From contig NZ_VFUA01000012.1 of assembly GCF_006440735.1 (NCBI RefSeq), positions 37,528-101,527 on the forward strand: 64,000 bases of DNA, read 5' to 3'. The translations under genes and the position numbers were made by a program. Below are positions 10,583 through 19,369 of this stretch, piece by piece (positions within the stretch are counted from its first letter, which is position 1; each line of letters opens with the position of its first letter). The notes below the pieces were generated by a model. That model worked only from the letters and a program-made list of their open reading frames with translations, had not been told where the DNA came from and ran no database searches. Source of the DNA: Mesorhizobium sp. B2-7-1. Its GTDB lineage: Bacteria; Pseudomonadota; Alphaproteobacteria; Rhizobiales; Rhizobiaceae.

Positions 10583-11370
10583 GCATCCTGTTCGGCAAGA
10601 CGATCCTCATCACCGGCGTCGCCTCGGGCATCGGCGCGCGCACCGCGGAACTGGCGGGCCAGCTCGGCGCCGACGTCATCGGCGTCGACCTGCGCGAGCC
10701 TGTCGGGCATCAAGGCGTCTTCGTCCAGGCCGACATCTCGTCCAAAGCCGGCGTCGACGACCTCGTCGCGCGGCTGCCGCAGCGTATGGACGCGCTCTGC
10801 AACGTCGCCGGCCTCTCCGGCAATACGGGCGCCGCGCCGACGCTCGCCGTCAATTTCTACGGCCTGCGCGCGCTCTCGGAAGCGCTGGCGCCAAAACTTC
10901 GCGAAGGCGGCGCCATCGTCAACGTCGCCTCGATCGCCGGCTTCGGCTGGCGCGCCAATCTCAACCGCGCCGCCTCAATGGTCAGCGTCGAGGGCTTTCC
11001 CGATATCGCCAGGGTGATTGCCGACCATGCGGTGAAGAACGAGGAAGGCTATCCGGTCTCGAAGGAGCTTTTGCTTCTGTGGACATTTCGCGCCGCGCAT
11101 CAGGAACTGTTCAAGAGCCGCGGCATCCGCGTCAACGCGGTCAGCCCCGGCCCGGTGGAAACGCCGATCCTGAGGCAGTTCCGCGCGGTCCTCGGCGACG
11201 CCAAGGTCGACAGCGATATTGCCCGCGTCGGCCGCGCCGGGACGTCGGGCGACATCGCGCCGGTCGTGCTGTTCCTGTGCTCGGATGGCGCGCGCTGGAT
11301 CAACGGCGCCAACGTGCCGGTCGACGGCGGCCTGGAAGCATCTATAAACGCCGACGTGCTCGGCTTCTGA
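10579..11370 (+). CDS. coniferyl-alcohol-dehydrogenase-like SDR
   Basis: NAD(P)-dependent short-chain dehydrogenase, 263 residues: TGVASGIG cofactor motif (residues 12-19), NVAG, and catalytic Tyr-x-x-x-Lys in YPVSK. Segments such as ADISSKAGVDDLVARLPQ, LCNVAG, SPGPVETPIL and WINGANVPVDGG resemble, from memory, the Pseudomonas coniferyl alcohol dehydrogenase CalA (ADLSHPEGIDKAISQLP, WINGINIPVDGG). That enzyme oxidises coniferyl alcohol to the aldehyde. Its place between a PcaQ-boxed importer and a vanillin-type ALDH supports a role in lignin-monomer oxidation, but the substrate is inferred. Confidence 0.82.
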   Translation: MSILFGKTILITGVASGIGARTAELAGQLGADVIGVDLREPVGHQGVFVQADISSKAGVDDLVARLPQRMDALCNVAGLSGNTGAAPTLAVNFYGLRALSEALAPKLREGGAIVNVASIAGFGWRANLNRAASMVSVEGFPDIARVIADHAVKNEEGYPVSKELLLLWTFRAAHQELFKSRGIRVNAVSPGPVETPILRQFRAVLGDAKVDSDIARVGRAGTSGDIAPVVLFLCSDGARWINGANVPVDGGLEASINADVLGF

Positions 11371-11410
11371 GACAATCTGCGACGCTCGATCGGGCGCAAA
11401 GGAGAGACCA

Positions 11411-12856
11411 ATGGACATCGGACTTCTGATCGATGGCGACGAGCGGGCAGCGACCGGCAAGGCCTCCTACGAACGCCTGGACCCGTTCACCGGCAAGCTC
11501 GCGACGCGCGCCGCCGCCGCAAGCATCGCCGACGCCAACGCGGCCGCCGACGCGGCAGCCGCTGCTTTCGACGCCTGGTCGAAGACCGGACCCGGCGAGC
11601 GCCGTACCCTGCTTTCCAAGGCAGCCGACCTGATGGCCTCCAAGGTCGGCGAGTTCACCAAGCTGATGATGGAAGAGACCGGCGCCACAGGCCCCTGGGC
11701 CGGCTTCAACGTCATGCTCGCCTCCAACATGCTGCGCGAGGCGGCTGCGATGACCACGCAGATTTCCGGCGAGGTCATTCCGTCCGACAAGCCCGGCACG
11801 CTCGCCATGGCGATCCGCCAGCCGGCTGGTGTGTGCCTCGGCATCGCGCCGTGGAACGCGCCGGTCATCCTCGGTACCCGCGCGCTGGCGATGCCGCTCG
11901 CCTGCGGCAACACGGTGGTGTTGAAGGCCTCCGAAATGTGCCCCGGCACGCATCGCCTGATCGGCCAGGTGCTGGTCGAGGCCGGCCTGCCCAAGGGTGT
12001 CGTGAATGTCGTCACCAATGACCCGAAGGACGCGGCGGCAATCGTCGAGGCGCTGATCGCGCATCCGGCGGTGAAGCGCATCAACTTCACCGGATCGACC
12101 AAGGTCGGCCGCATCATCGCCGAGCTCTCCGGCCGCCACCTCAAGCCCGCCTTGCTCGAGCTCGGCGGCAAGGCGCCACTGGTGGTGCTGGACGACGCCG
12201 ACATCGACGCCGCGGTCAATGCCGCTGTTTTCGGCGCCTTCATGCATCAGGGCCAGATCTGCATGTCGACCGAACGCCTGATCGTTGACGAGAAGATCGC
12301 CGACGAGTTCGTGGCCAAGCTCGCGGCGCGTGCCTCAAAACTTCCGGCCGGCGATCCGCGCGGCCATGTCGTGCTCGGCTCTCTGATCAGCAGCCAGGCC
12401 GCCGACAAGATGGAGGAGCTGATCGCCGACGCGACCGCGAAAGGTGCAAAGCTTGTGGCTGGCGGCAAGCGCAGCGGCACGGTCGTTGAAGCCACGCTCC
12501 TCGATCACGTGACGCCGGCGATGCGCGTCTACGCGGAAGAATCCTTCGGCCCGGTGAAGCCGGTCATTCGCGTGAAAGGCGAGGACGAAGCGGTGCGCGT
12601 TGCCAATGACACCGAATACGGCCTGTCCTCCTCTGTCTTCAGCCGTGACATCCGCCGCGCCATGGCTGTCGCCGCGCGCATCCAGGCCGGCATCTGCCAT
12701 ATCAACGGGCCAACGGTCGGCGATGAGGCGCAAATGCCGTTCGGAGGCGTCAAGGGCTCGGGCTATGGCCGCTTCGGCGGCAAGGCCTCGATTGCCGAAT
12801 TCACCGACCTGCGCTGGGTGACGATCGAGGATCCCGATCAGCACTACCCGTTTTGA
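11411..12856 (+). CDS. NAD-dependent aldehyde dehydrogenase, vanillin/salicylaldehyde dehydrogenase-like
   Basis: The 481-residue ALDH has the general-base ELGGKAP motif and the catalytic Cys in HQGQICMSTERLIV. The MSTERLIV continuation and the C-terminal INGPTVGDEAQMPFGGVKGSGYGRFGG are typical of the vanillin/salicylaldehyde dehydrogenase group. It begins 40 bp after the SDR with AAAGGAGAG before the ATG. A role in turning vanillin, coniferaldehyde or a similar aromatic aldehyde into the acid that enters protocatechuate catabolism fits the context. It converges on the MarR gene, whose stop is 15 bp away. Confidence 0.87.
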   Translation: MDIGLLIDGDERAATGKASYERLDPFTGKLATRAAAASIADANAAADAAAAAFDAWSKTGPGERRTLLSKAADLMASKVGEFTKLMMEETGATGPWAGFNVMLASNMLREAAAMTTQISGEVIPSDKPGTLAMAIRQPAGVCLGIAPWNAPVILGTRALAMPLACGNTVVLKASEMCPGTHRLIGQVLVEAGLPKGVVNVVTNDPKDAAAIVEALIAHPAVKRINFTGSTKVGRIIAELSGRHLKPALLELGGKAPLVVLDDADIDAAVNAAVFGAFMHQGQICMSTERLIVDEKIADEFVAKLAARASKLPAGDPRGHVVLGSLISSQAADKMEELIADATAKGAKLVAGGKRSGTVVEATLLDHVTPAMRVYAEESFGPVKPVIRVKGEDEAVRVANDTEYGLSSSVFSRDIRRAMAVAARIQAGICHINGPTVGDEAQMPFGGVKGSGYGRFGGKASIAEFTDLRWVTIEDPDQHYPF

Positions 12857-12871
12857 CGGAGCTCCCTGGTT

Positions 12872-13369
12872 TCAGGCAGTCGTCAGCACCCGGAACAGCT
12901 TGTCGAGCAGCGTCACCAACTGCTGCTGCTCGTCTCGCGTCAGGTCGACGAACATTTCCTTGTTGAGGGTCCAGGCGAACTCCATGATTTCGGCGTAGAG
13001 CCTGTCGCCCTCCGGCGTCAGCGCGAGATCATTGACGCGGCGGTCCTCGCTGCTCACCGACTTCTCCAGCAGCCCGCGCTCGATCAGCCCGCTGACATAG
13101 CGGCTGAGTTGCCCCTCGTCCTGTTGCGTGGCCCGCGCCACGGCGCGCACCGAGGGCCGGCCGAGATATTTCACCACGGCCAGCGTGCGCCACTCGCCAA
13201 GCGTGATGCCATAGGTGCTGACGAGCACGTTCTGCGCCTGCCGGTCATTGACCCGCGTCAGCAGGGCCAGGCGGTAGGAGAACATGTCGCGGATATCGTT
13301 CGGCCTCTCCCAGGGGGGCGGCGTCGGATTGAGGGCATCGTCGTAAGGCGTCGGTTTATTGATTGACAT
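12872..13369 (-). CDS. MarR-family transcriptional regulator
   Basis: The 165-residue winged-helix regulator carries the MarR core RAVARATQQDEGQLSRYVSGLIERGLLEKSVSSEDRR in its middle, including the wing DRR. The ATG at 13369 is preceded by AAGGA at normal spacing; a 548-codon open frame further upstream is the shadow of the neighbouring transporter genes. It is divergent from the sulfonate/nitrate-type ABC operon and faces two direct repeats that look like its operators, so it probably represses both itself and that operon. Confidence 0.9.
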   Translation of the reverse strand: MSINKPTPYDDALNPTPPPWERPNDIRDMFSYRLALLTRVNDRQAQNVLVSTYGITLGEWRTLAVVKYLGRPSVRAVARATQQDEGQLSRYVSGLIERGLLEKSVSSEDRRVNDLALTPEGDRLYAEIMEFAWTLNKEMFVDLTRDEQQQLVTLLDKLFRVLTTA

Positions 13370-13402
13370 TGTCAGGCAATTCCTTGATAGTGTCAGACAA
13401 TT
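13368..13402. promoter_or_regulatory. direct-repeat operator for the MarR regulator
   Basis: Two copies of TGTCAG(G/A)CAATT begin at 13370 and 13391, 21 bp apart (two helical turns, same face). Each is also a partial palindrome (ATTGnCnGnCAAT in the first). The first covers the marR start codon, the second lies before the transporter genes. Placement and symmetry suggest MarR dimer sites; no promoter hexamers are obvious. Confidence 0.6.
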
Positions 13403-13453
13403 GGGTGCCACGAAACGAGCACCGCGGCAAGCGACAGGTTGGAGGAGAAGAAA

Positions 13454-14440
13454 ATGTCGAAAGCCTTGAGACGCCGGCTCGGGCGCGGCCTCGCCGCGGC
13501 CCTGGTCACAGGACTGGCCGCCTTTGCCTGCGCCACCGGCGCAATGGCGGAAAACACCAAGCTGCGCTTTGCCTATCTGCTTGCCGATTCCGACCTGCCG
13601 ATCTTCGTCGCCCAGAAGAAGGGCGCCTTCCAGGCCGCGGGCCTCGATGTCGAGCTCACCGAAGTGCAGGGCGGGCCGGCGGTCGTCGCCGCGATCGCTT
13701 CGGGCTCGGCGGACGTCGGCTATGCCGCGCCGGTGCCGCCGATCAACGCACGCCTCAACGGCGTGATGGTCAAGATGGTCATGGCGCTCGGCCATGAGGT
13801 CGATCCCGACAAGAAATTCCTGTGGCTGGTCGCCTCGAAGGCATCCGGCGCCAGGGACCTGGGCGGCCTCAAGGGCAAGAAGATCGCGTTCAACGCCAAT
13901 GGGTCGCTGTGTGAATTGGCCTGGCGCGATCATCTCGCCCAGGCCGGCATGAGCATGGACGACGTCCAGGTCGTCATCCTTCCCTTCCCGCAGCAGGAAG
14001 CCGCCCTCGAGCAGGGCGCCATCGACGCCACCTGCACCGTCAATCCCTTCTTCGCCTCGATGTCGAGGAATGCCGAGGTCGGCGCCCAGGTCGTGGCGTC
14101 GGGCGTGCTTGCCGACGAGAGCAAGCCGATCCTCAACGACGTGATCTTTGCCGGCGACGACTACATCGCCGCCAATGCACAAAGCCTGAGGACTTTCGGC
14201 AAGGTGATCTTCGACGCCCGCAAGGAGCTGCTCGCCAACCGTGCCGAACTCGAGGCGGCCGCCGTCGAGTTTCTCGGGCTGACGCCCGAGGCCGCCAAGG
14301 ATTTCAACCTGCCGATCGTACGACCCGAGGTGAGCATCGGCGAGGCCGACGTGCAGCCGCTGCTCGACGCCATGAAGCGCGCCGGCATGTTGACGCAGGA
14401 CATTGCCGCCGGCGACATGGTCGCCAACATGGCGCCGTGA
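13454..14440 (+). CDS. ABC transporter substrate-binding protein, nitrate/sulfonate/taurine type
   Basis: Periplasmic binding protein of the SsuA/TauA/NMT1 class, 328 residues from the ATG at 13454 (GGAGGAGAAGAAA before it). It has a Sec signal peptide (RRRLGRG, hydrophobic stretch, then ATGAMA-E near residue 31). The mature protein has the family pattern ADSDLPIFVAQKKGAFQAAGLDVEL and GGPAVVAAIASGSADVG. It heads an operon of ATPase, two permeases and a sulfatase-like enzyme. The ligand cannot be read from sequence; an organosulfur or organophosphorus ester is plausible from context. Confidence 0.87.
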   Translation: MSKALRRRLGRGLAAALVTGLAAFACATGAMAENTKLRFAYLLADSDLPIFVAQKKGAFQAAGLDVELTEVQGGPAVVAAIASGSADVGYAAPVPPINARLNGVMVKMVMALGHEVDPDKKFLWLVASKASGARDLGGLKGKKIAFNANGSLCELAWRDHLAQAGMSMDDVQVVILPFPQQEAALEQGAIDATCTVNPFFASMSRNAEVGAQVVASGVLADESKPILNDVIFAGDDYIAANAQSLRTFGKVIFDARKELLANRAELEAAAVEFLGLTPEAAKDFNLPIVRPEVSIGEADVQPLLDAMKRAGMLTQDIAAGDMVANMAP

Positions 14441-14483
14441 CATCATCATCGGCAGGGCTGCCCAGGCCTGCCGGGAGGAAGCG

Positions 14484-15284
14484 ATGGACATCGTGTTGAA
14501 AGTCGATGGGCTCACCAAGTCCTATGGCCGCGGCGCCGACGCCGTCCGGGTCCTCGGCGGCATCTCGTTCGAGGTCGAGCAAGGCGAGTTCGTCTCGGTG
14601 GTCGGCCCATCCGGCTGCGGCAAGACCACGCTTCTCTTCGCCATCGCCGGCCTGCATTCGCTGACCTCCGGATCGGTGCGCCTGAAAGGCCAACCGGTGA
14701 CCGCGCCGCCCAAGGGCGTGGCGGTCGTCTTCCAGGATTATTCGCGCTCGCTGTTTCCCTGGAAGAACAGCCGCGACAACGTCGCCTTCGGCATGGCCCG
14801 CATCGGCGGCCGATCGGCGGCCGACAAACGCGCCAAGGCCGAGGCGATGCTGGAGGCCGTCGGCCTTGGCGGCTTCGGCGACAAATATCCCTGGCAGCTT
14901 TCCGGCGGCATGCAGCAGCGCGTCGCCATCGCGCGCGCCCTTGCTTCCGAAAGCGAACTGCTTTTGCTCGACGAACCGCTGGCCGCCGTCGACGCGCAGA
15001 CGCGATCCGACATGCAGGACCTCCTGCTCGACATCGCCATCCGCTTCCGCCAGACCTGCCTGCTCGTCACCCACGATGTCGACGAGGCCGTCTATATGGC
15101 TGACCGCGTCGTGGTGCTGACCAGGCGGCCGACCACGGTCGATCACGAGATCAGGATCGGCCTCGGCAAGAAGCGCGACCAGATCGCGACCCGCGAGAAC
15201 CCGGTCTTCCTCAAGGCCCGCCATGACGTGATGACCTCGATCCGCAATTTTCGCGCCGGCGCGCCGGCGAACGCCCTGGCATGA
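14484..15284 (+). CDS. ABC transporter ATP-binding protein (SsuB/TauB type)
   Basis: ATPase of the importer, 266 residues from the ATG at 14484, which follows GGGAGGAA. Walker A GPSGCGKTT, Q-loop VVFQDYSRSLFPW (the SsuB/TauB/NrtD-type Q-loop), signature LSGGMQQR, Walker B LLLLDEPLAAVD and switch THDVDEAVYMADRV. It overlaps the first permease by ATGA. Confidence 0.93.
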   Translation: MDIVLKVDGLTKSYGRGADAVRVLGGISFEVEQGEFVSVVGPSGCGKTTLLFAIAGLHSLTSGSVRLKGQPVTAPPKGVAVVFQDYSRSLFPWKNSRDNVAFGMARIGGRSAADKRAKAEAMLEAVGLGGFGDKYPWQLSGGMQQRVAIARALASESELLLLDEPLAAVDAQTRSDMQDLLLDIAIRFRQTCLLVTHDVDEAVYMADRVVVLTRRPTTVDHEIRIGLGKKRDQIATRENPVFLKARHDVMTSIRNFRAGAPANALA

Positions 15285-16075
15285 GCGCAGCGTCCCTGAC
15301 GTCCTTCGGGGCCTTGCACCGGCTGAACGCGATCGTTTCCTTTCTCCTCATCGCGGCCGCCTGGCAGCTGGTTGCGGTGTCGGGCGCCGTTCCCGCCAAA
15401 TACTTTCCCGACATTCCAGCGATCGCTTCCGCCTTCTGGTCCATGCTGACGTCGGGCGAATTGCCCGGCGCGGAGTTGAGGACGCTGACACGTGCCCTGA
15501 CGGGGCTGGCGGGAGCATCGATCCTCGGTGTCGGACTGGCGGTGTTGAGCGATCTCTCACCGGTCTTCCGCCGCGGCTTTGCCCCGGTCGCCGCGCTGAT
15601 CCAGCCGATCCCGCCGGCCGCCCTGGTGCCGATGGCGGTCTTCATGCTTGGCCTCGGCCCGAGCCTCTACGCCTTCATCATCATTCTGGTCACGGTCTGG
15701 CCGCCCTATTTCAACGGCGTCGCGGCACTTGCCGGCGTCCTCGGCGAGCAGATCCGCAGCGGCCAGATGATGGCGCTGGGACGATGGCAAATGCTGTGGC
15801 AGATCAAGCTGCCGGCAGCCCTGCCGGAGATCTTCGCCGGCATCCGCTACGCCTCGACGATCAGCCTCATCGCCGTGGTCGTCGCCGAAATGCTCGCCGG
15901 CCATGACGGGCTCGGCTTTCTCCTGATCCGCAAGGCCTTTGCCATCCGCATTCCGGAAGTCTACGCACTGATGTTCGTCTGCGCGCTGAACGGCATCCTG
16001 ATGACCGCGTTGATCGGCCTTCTGCGCTGGCAGCTCACCGGCTGGCACATGCGCATGACGGAGCAGCCGGCATGA
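15281..16075 (+). CDS. ABC transporter permease (SsuC/TauC type), first
   Basis: Inner-membrane permease, 264 residues with about six hydrophobic segments and the BPD_transp_1 EAA loop MALGRWQMLWQIKLPAALPEIFAGIRYASTIS. It is joined by ATGA overlaps to the ATPase and to a second, related permease, so the channel is probably a heterodimer, which is less usual than the single SsuC/TauC. Confidence 0.92.
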   Translation: MSAASLTSFGALHRLNAIVSFLLIAAAWQLVAVSGAVPAKYFPDIPAIASAFWSMLTSGELPGAELRTLTRALTGLAGASILGVGLAVLSDLSPVFRRGFAPVAALIQPIPPAALVPMAVFMLGLGPSLYAFIIILVTVWPPYFNGVAALAGVLGEQIRSGQMMALGRWQMLWQIKLPAALPEIFAGIRYASTISLIAVVVAEMLAGHDGLGFLLIRKAFAIRIPEVYALMFVCALNGILMTALIGLLRWQLTGWHMRMTEQPA

Positions 16076-16845
16076 AGGCCGGACTCGGCAAAGGCGCCGC
16101 GTCGGGGCTGATCGTGCCTGTGGCGATCCTGCTCGCCTGGCAGGCGCTCGCCTGGCGCGCCGGCACGCCGCTCTTTCCCGGCCCGTGGCAGGTGGCGCTT
16201 TCCATCTGGAAGCTCTGGCCGGTGATCGTCGGCCAGATCGGCTACACACTGATGCGGGCATTCGCAGGCTTCGTGGTGGCAGCGGTCCTGATGATCCCGC
16301 TCGGTATCCTGCTCGGACGCTTGAAGACGGTCGGCCGGCTGGTCGAGCCGATGATGGATATGCTCGCCACCTTGCCGCCGCCTGCCGTGGTGCCGATCGT
16401 CATGCTGTTCGCCGGCACCGGCGACATCGCCAAGATCGTCATCATCGCCTATGCGGCGGCCGTGCCGTTGATCATGAACACTTATGAGGCATCGAAGGGC
16501 CTGCATGTGATGGCGAACCAGGTGGCGCGGTCGCTGCGGCTGACGCGCCTCGAGACCATGCTGCACATCGACCTGCCGGCCTCGCTGCCGATGATCGCCA
16601 CGGGCCTGAGGCTGGCAATCGCCTCGGCGCTGCTGGTCAGCGTCACCTCCGAAATGCTCCTGGCCACCAACGGCATCGGCGTCTTCATCCAGCGCCAGCA
16701 GGAAAACTTCCAGATCGCCGGCGGCCTCGCCGCCATCGCCTTCATCTCGGTCATCGGGCTGATCATCAACAACCTCGTCTTCCAGTTGGAAAAGCGCTGG
16801 TTGTTCTGGCATTACCGCTCGTCCGAGAGCCATTCAGACGGATAG
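16072..16845 (+). CDS. ABC transporter permease (SsuC/TauC type), second
   Basis: Second permease of the importer, 257 residues, with the EAA loop RSLRLTRLETMLHIDLPASLPMIATGLRLAIASA. It is similar in length and layout to the first permease but not nearly identical in sequence. Only 2 bp separate its stop from the ATG of the sulfatase-like gene, so transport and hydrolysis are linked in one operon. Confidence 0.92.
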   Translation: MKAGLGKGAASGLIVPVAILLAWQALAWRAGTPLFPGPWQVALSIWKLWPVIVGQIGYTLMRAFAGFVVAAVLMIPLGILLGRLKTVGRLVEPMMDMLATLPPPAVVPIVMLFAGTGDIAKIVIIAYAAAVPLIMNTYEASKGLHVMANQVARSLRLTRLETMLHIDLPASLPMIATGLRLAIASALLVSVTSEMLLATNGIGVFIQRQQENFQIAGGLAAIAFISVIGLIINNLVFQLEKRWLFWHYRSSESHSDG

Positions 16846-16847
16846 CA

Positions 16848-18509
16848 ATGACTTCAAAGCGCAACGTCCTTTTCATCATGTGCGACCAGCTGCGGTTCGA
16901 CTATCTCAGCTGCGCGGGGCACAAGACCCTGAAGACGCCGAACATCGACCGGCTCGCCAGCCGCGGCGTGCGCTTCACCAACGCCTATGTGCAGTCGACG
17001 GTATGCGGCCCCTCGCGCATGAGCGCCTATACCGGCCGTTATGTCCGCTCGCACGGCTCGACGCATAATGGCGTGCCGCTCAGGGTCGGCGAGCCGACGC
17101 TGGGCGATCATCTGCGCGAGGTCGGCGTGCGCGCCGCGCTAATCGGCAAGACGCATATGACCGCGGACGAGGAAGGCATGGAGCGCCTTGGCATCGCCAA
17201 AGACTCCGTCATCGGCGTGCGCGTCGCCGAATGCGGCTTCGAGCCGTTCGAGCGTGACGACGGCCTGCACCCCTCGACCAGCTACGACCCCGATCCGGCC
17301 TACGATACCTATCTGCGCGAGCACGGCTTCGACGCCGAAAATCCCTGGGAGCATTGGGCGAATTCCGGCGAGGGCGAGAACGGCGAGAATCTCAACGGCT
17401 GGCTGCTCGTCCACGCCGACAAGGCGGCGCGCATCCCGGAGGAGCATTCAGAGACGCCCTACATGACGCGACGCGCCATGCGCTTCATCGAGGAGGCTGA
17501 GGCCAAGGGTGAAGCCTGGTGCGCGCATCTTTCCTACATCAAGCCGCACTGGCCCTATATCGTGCCGGCGCCCTATCACGACATGTATGGCAGCGCCGAC
17601 ATCCAGCCTCCGATCCGCAGCGAAGCGGAGCGCATCTCGCCAAACCCGATCTTCGAGGCCTTCCAGCAGGAGCGCTACTCGAGGAATTTCTCGCGCGACG
17701 AAGTCCGCGAGACGGTCATCCCCTGCTACATGGGTCTCATCAAGCAGATCGACGACCAGCTCGGCCATCTGTTCGACTTCATGGAGAAGCGCGGCCTGTT
17801 CGAGAACACGCTGGTCGTGTTCACCTCGGACCATGGCGACTATCTCGGCGACCATTGGCTTGGCGAGAAATACCTCTTCCACGACGTGGCAGTGAAGGTG
17901 CCGATGATCGTCTACGATCCGCGCCCCGAAGCCGACGCCACGCGCGGAACGGCTTCCGCTGCGCTGGTCGAGATGATCGATCTCGCGCCAACCTTCCTCG
18001 ACTATTTCGGCGGCAAGGCCAAGCCGCATATCCTCGAGGGCCGCTCGCTGCTGCCGCTTACATCCGGCGAACGCAAAAACCTGCGCAACCATGCCGTCAG
18101 CGAGTACGACTACAGCGGCGATGCCGCGCGGCTGAAACTCGCCATGCCGGTCTCGGACTGCAAGCTCTACATGATCACCGACGGCCGCTTCAAACTCGTC
18201 CATGGCGAAGGCGTGGAGCCGATGTTCTTCGACCTCGAAAACGATCCGGGCGAGTTGCGCGACCTCGGCCGCGAGCCGTCGGCGGCCGCCGGCATCGAAA
18301 GGCTGCGCAAAGCGCTGATGCGCTGGCTGGCGCTGCCCAACAACCGCATCACCGTTCCCGACGAATGGCTGACCGAGATCGACGACAAGATCGGGCACTT
18401 CGATCCGATCGTCGGCTCGGGCGTGCTCATCGGCTATTGGGACGAGGCCGAGCTTGCCGAACAGCAGGAGGCGCGCCGCCAATGGCTGGCGCGCCGGGTC
18501 AGCAAGTAG
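16848..18509 (+). CDS. sulfatase-superfamily hydrolase (arylsulfatase or phosphonate monoester hydrolase-like)
   Basis: The 553-residue protein of the alkaline phosphatase/sulfatase superfamily starts with metal-binding NVLFIMCDQLRFD and has Cys53-Gly-Pro-Ser-Arg57 followed by YTGR, the formylglycine CxPSR motif. A further metal site is TSDHGDYLGDH (Asp328, His329), and the protein ends near a C-terminal GRFKLVH/MFFDLENDPGE region. Its layout recalls rhizobial phosphonate monoester hydrolases as well as choline/aryl sulfatases. There is no signal peptide, so it should act in the cytoplasm on the imported ligand. Conversion of Cys53 to formylglycine needs a modifying enzyme that is not in the window. 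Confidence 0.85.
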   Translation: MTSKRNVLFIMCDQLRFDYLSCAGHKTLKTPNIDRLASRGVRFTNAYVQSTVCGPSRMSAYTGRYVRSHGSTHNGVPLRVGEPTLGDHLREVGVRAALIGKTHMTADEEGMERLGIAKDSVIGVRVAECGFEPFERDDGLHPSTSYDPDPAYDTYLREHGFDAENPWEHWANSGEGENGENLNGWLLVHADKAARIPEEHSETPYMTRRAMRFIEEAEAKGEAWCAHLSYIKPHWPYIVPAPYHDMYGSADIQPPIRSEAERISPNPIFEAFQQERYSRNFSRDEVRETVIPCYMGLIKQIDDQLGHLFDFMEKRGLFENTLVVFTSDHGDYLGDHWLGEKYLFHDVAVKVPMIVYDPRPEADATRGTASAALVEMIDLAPTFLDYFGGKAKPHILEGRSLLPLTSGERKNLRNHAVSEYDYSGDAARLKLAMPVSDCKLYMITDGRFKLVHGEGVEPMFFDLENDPGELRDLGREPSAAAGIERLRKALMRWLALPNNRITVPDEWLTEIDDKIGHFDPIVGSGVLIGYWDEAELAEQQEARRQWLARRVSK

Positions 18510-18513
18510 CTTC

Positions 18514-19368
18514 TTAACCGAGCGTCAGCCCGGCCTTCCTCGCCTCCTCGCGCAGGAACGGCAGGCCGACCTCGATCACATCGCGCGGGTCCTCGGCCAC
18601 GGGGCGCCACACTGCCAGCCCGCCGGCAATGTCGACATCGACATGGTTCATGCTTTCCAGCGTGATCGCGCCCTGATAGCCGATGTCGGCGATCGCCTTC
18701 ATGCAGGCGGCCCAGTTCAGCATGCCGCGCCCCGGCACGCCGCGATTGGCTTCAGACACATGCACATAGCCGAGATAGGGCGCCGCCGCCTCGAAACCGG
18801 ACGCGAAACTCTCCTCCTCGATATGCATGTGGTAGGTGTCGAGATGGATGAAGATGTTGTCGGCGCCGACGCGCTCGATGATGCGCGCCGCATCGATGCC
18901 GCGATTGATCAGATGCGTCTCGTAGCGATTGCAGGGTTCGATGCCGAGCTTGAGGCTGCGCGACTTCGCCGACTTCGCCGCGCGTTCGAGGAAGCGGCAC
19001 ATGCCGTCGATCTCTCGCTGTGTCGGCGCCCGCCCGGTGGTCTTGCCGATCGTGCCGTAGGTGACGCCGCCAAGCGCCTCGGCGCCCACCTCGTTGCAGA
19101 CCTTGAAGGCGGGCTGCAGGAAATCGAGCGCCTCGTCCGGCCGCTCGACCACGTCGAGCGCGCGCGGCAGGCCGAGCGACGGGATAAGCTGGACACCGTA
19201 GTGATTGGCAAAGCCGCGCGTGCGCTTGGTATCGATCTCCTCGGGGCGCAGCAGCGGGATCTCCATCAGGCCGATGCCGAGCTCCTTCAGCCGGTCCATC
19301 TGCGGCTCGATGCGGGCAAGGTCCCAGACCGGAGCGATGGCGAAAGTGTGCAGTCCGAAGGTGTTCAT
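18514..19368 (-). CDS. sugar phosphate isomerase/epimerase (TIM barrel, D-psicose 3-epimerase-like)
   Basis: The 284-residue xylose-isomerase-like TIM-barrel protein (AP endonuclease 2 family) has the metal/substrate segments LGIEPCNRYETHLINR (Glu ligand), FIHLDTYHMHIEE (Asp/His ligands), YVHVSEANRGVPGRG and ITLESMN, all as in ketose 3-epimerases. The ATG at 19368 has GAGG upstream and directly follows the ATPase gene of the CUT2 transporter. The pairing with an AlsB/RbsB-like importer suggests a rare sugar or polyol such as allose or psicose, by inference. It converges with the sulfatase gene across 4 bp. Confidence 0.85.
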   Translation of the reverse strand: MNTFGLHTFAIAPVWDLARIEPQMDRLKELGIGLMEIPLLRPEEIDTKRTRGFANHYGVQLIPSLGLPRALDVVERPDEALDFLQPAFKVCNEVGAEALGGVTYGTIGKTTGRAPTQREIDGMCRFLERAAKSAKSRSLKLGIEPCNRYETHLINRGIDAARIIERVGADNIFIHLDTYHMHIEEESFASGFEAAAPYLGYVHVSEANRGVPGRGMLNWAACMKAIADIGYQGAITLESMNHVDVDIAGGLAVWRPVAEDPRDVIEVGLPFLREEARKAGLTLG

Positions 19369-19369
19369 G

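Noticed and set aside
12872..14518. 548-codon frame ending in MarR
   Set aside because: Only the last 165 codons are MarR with a proper start and ribosome site; the rest is the shadow of the SsuA-type gene.
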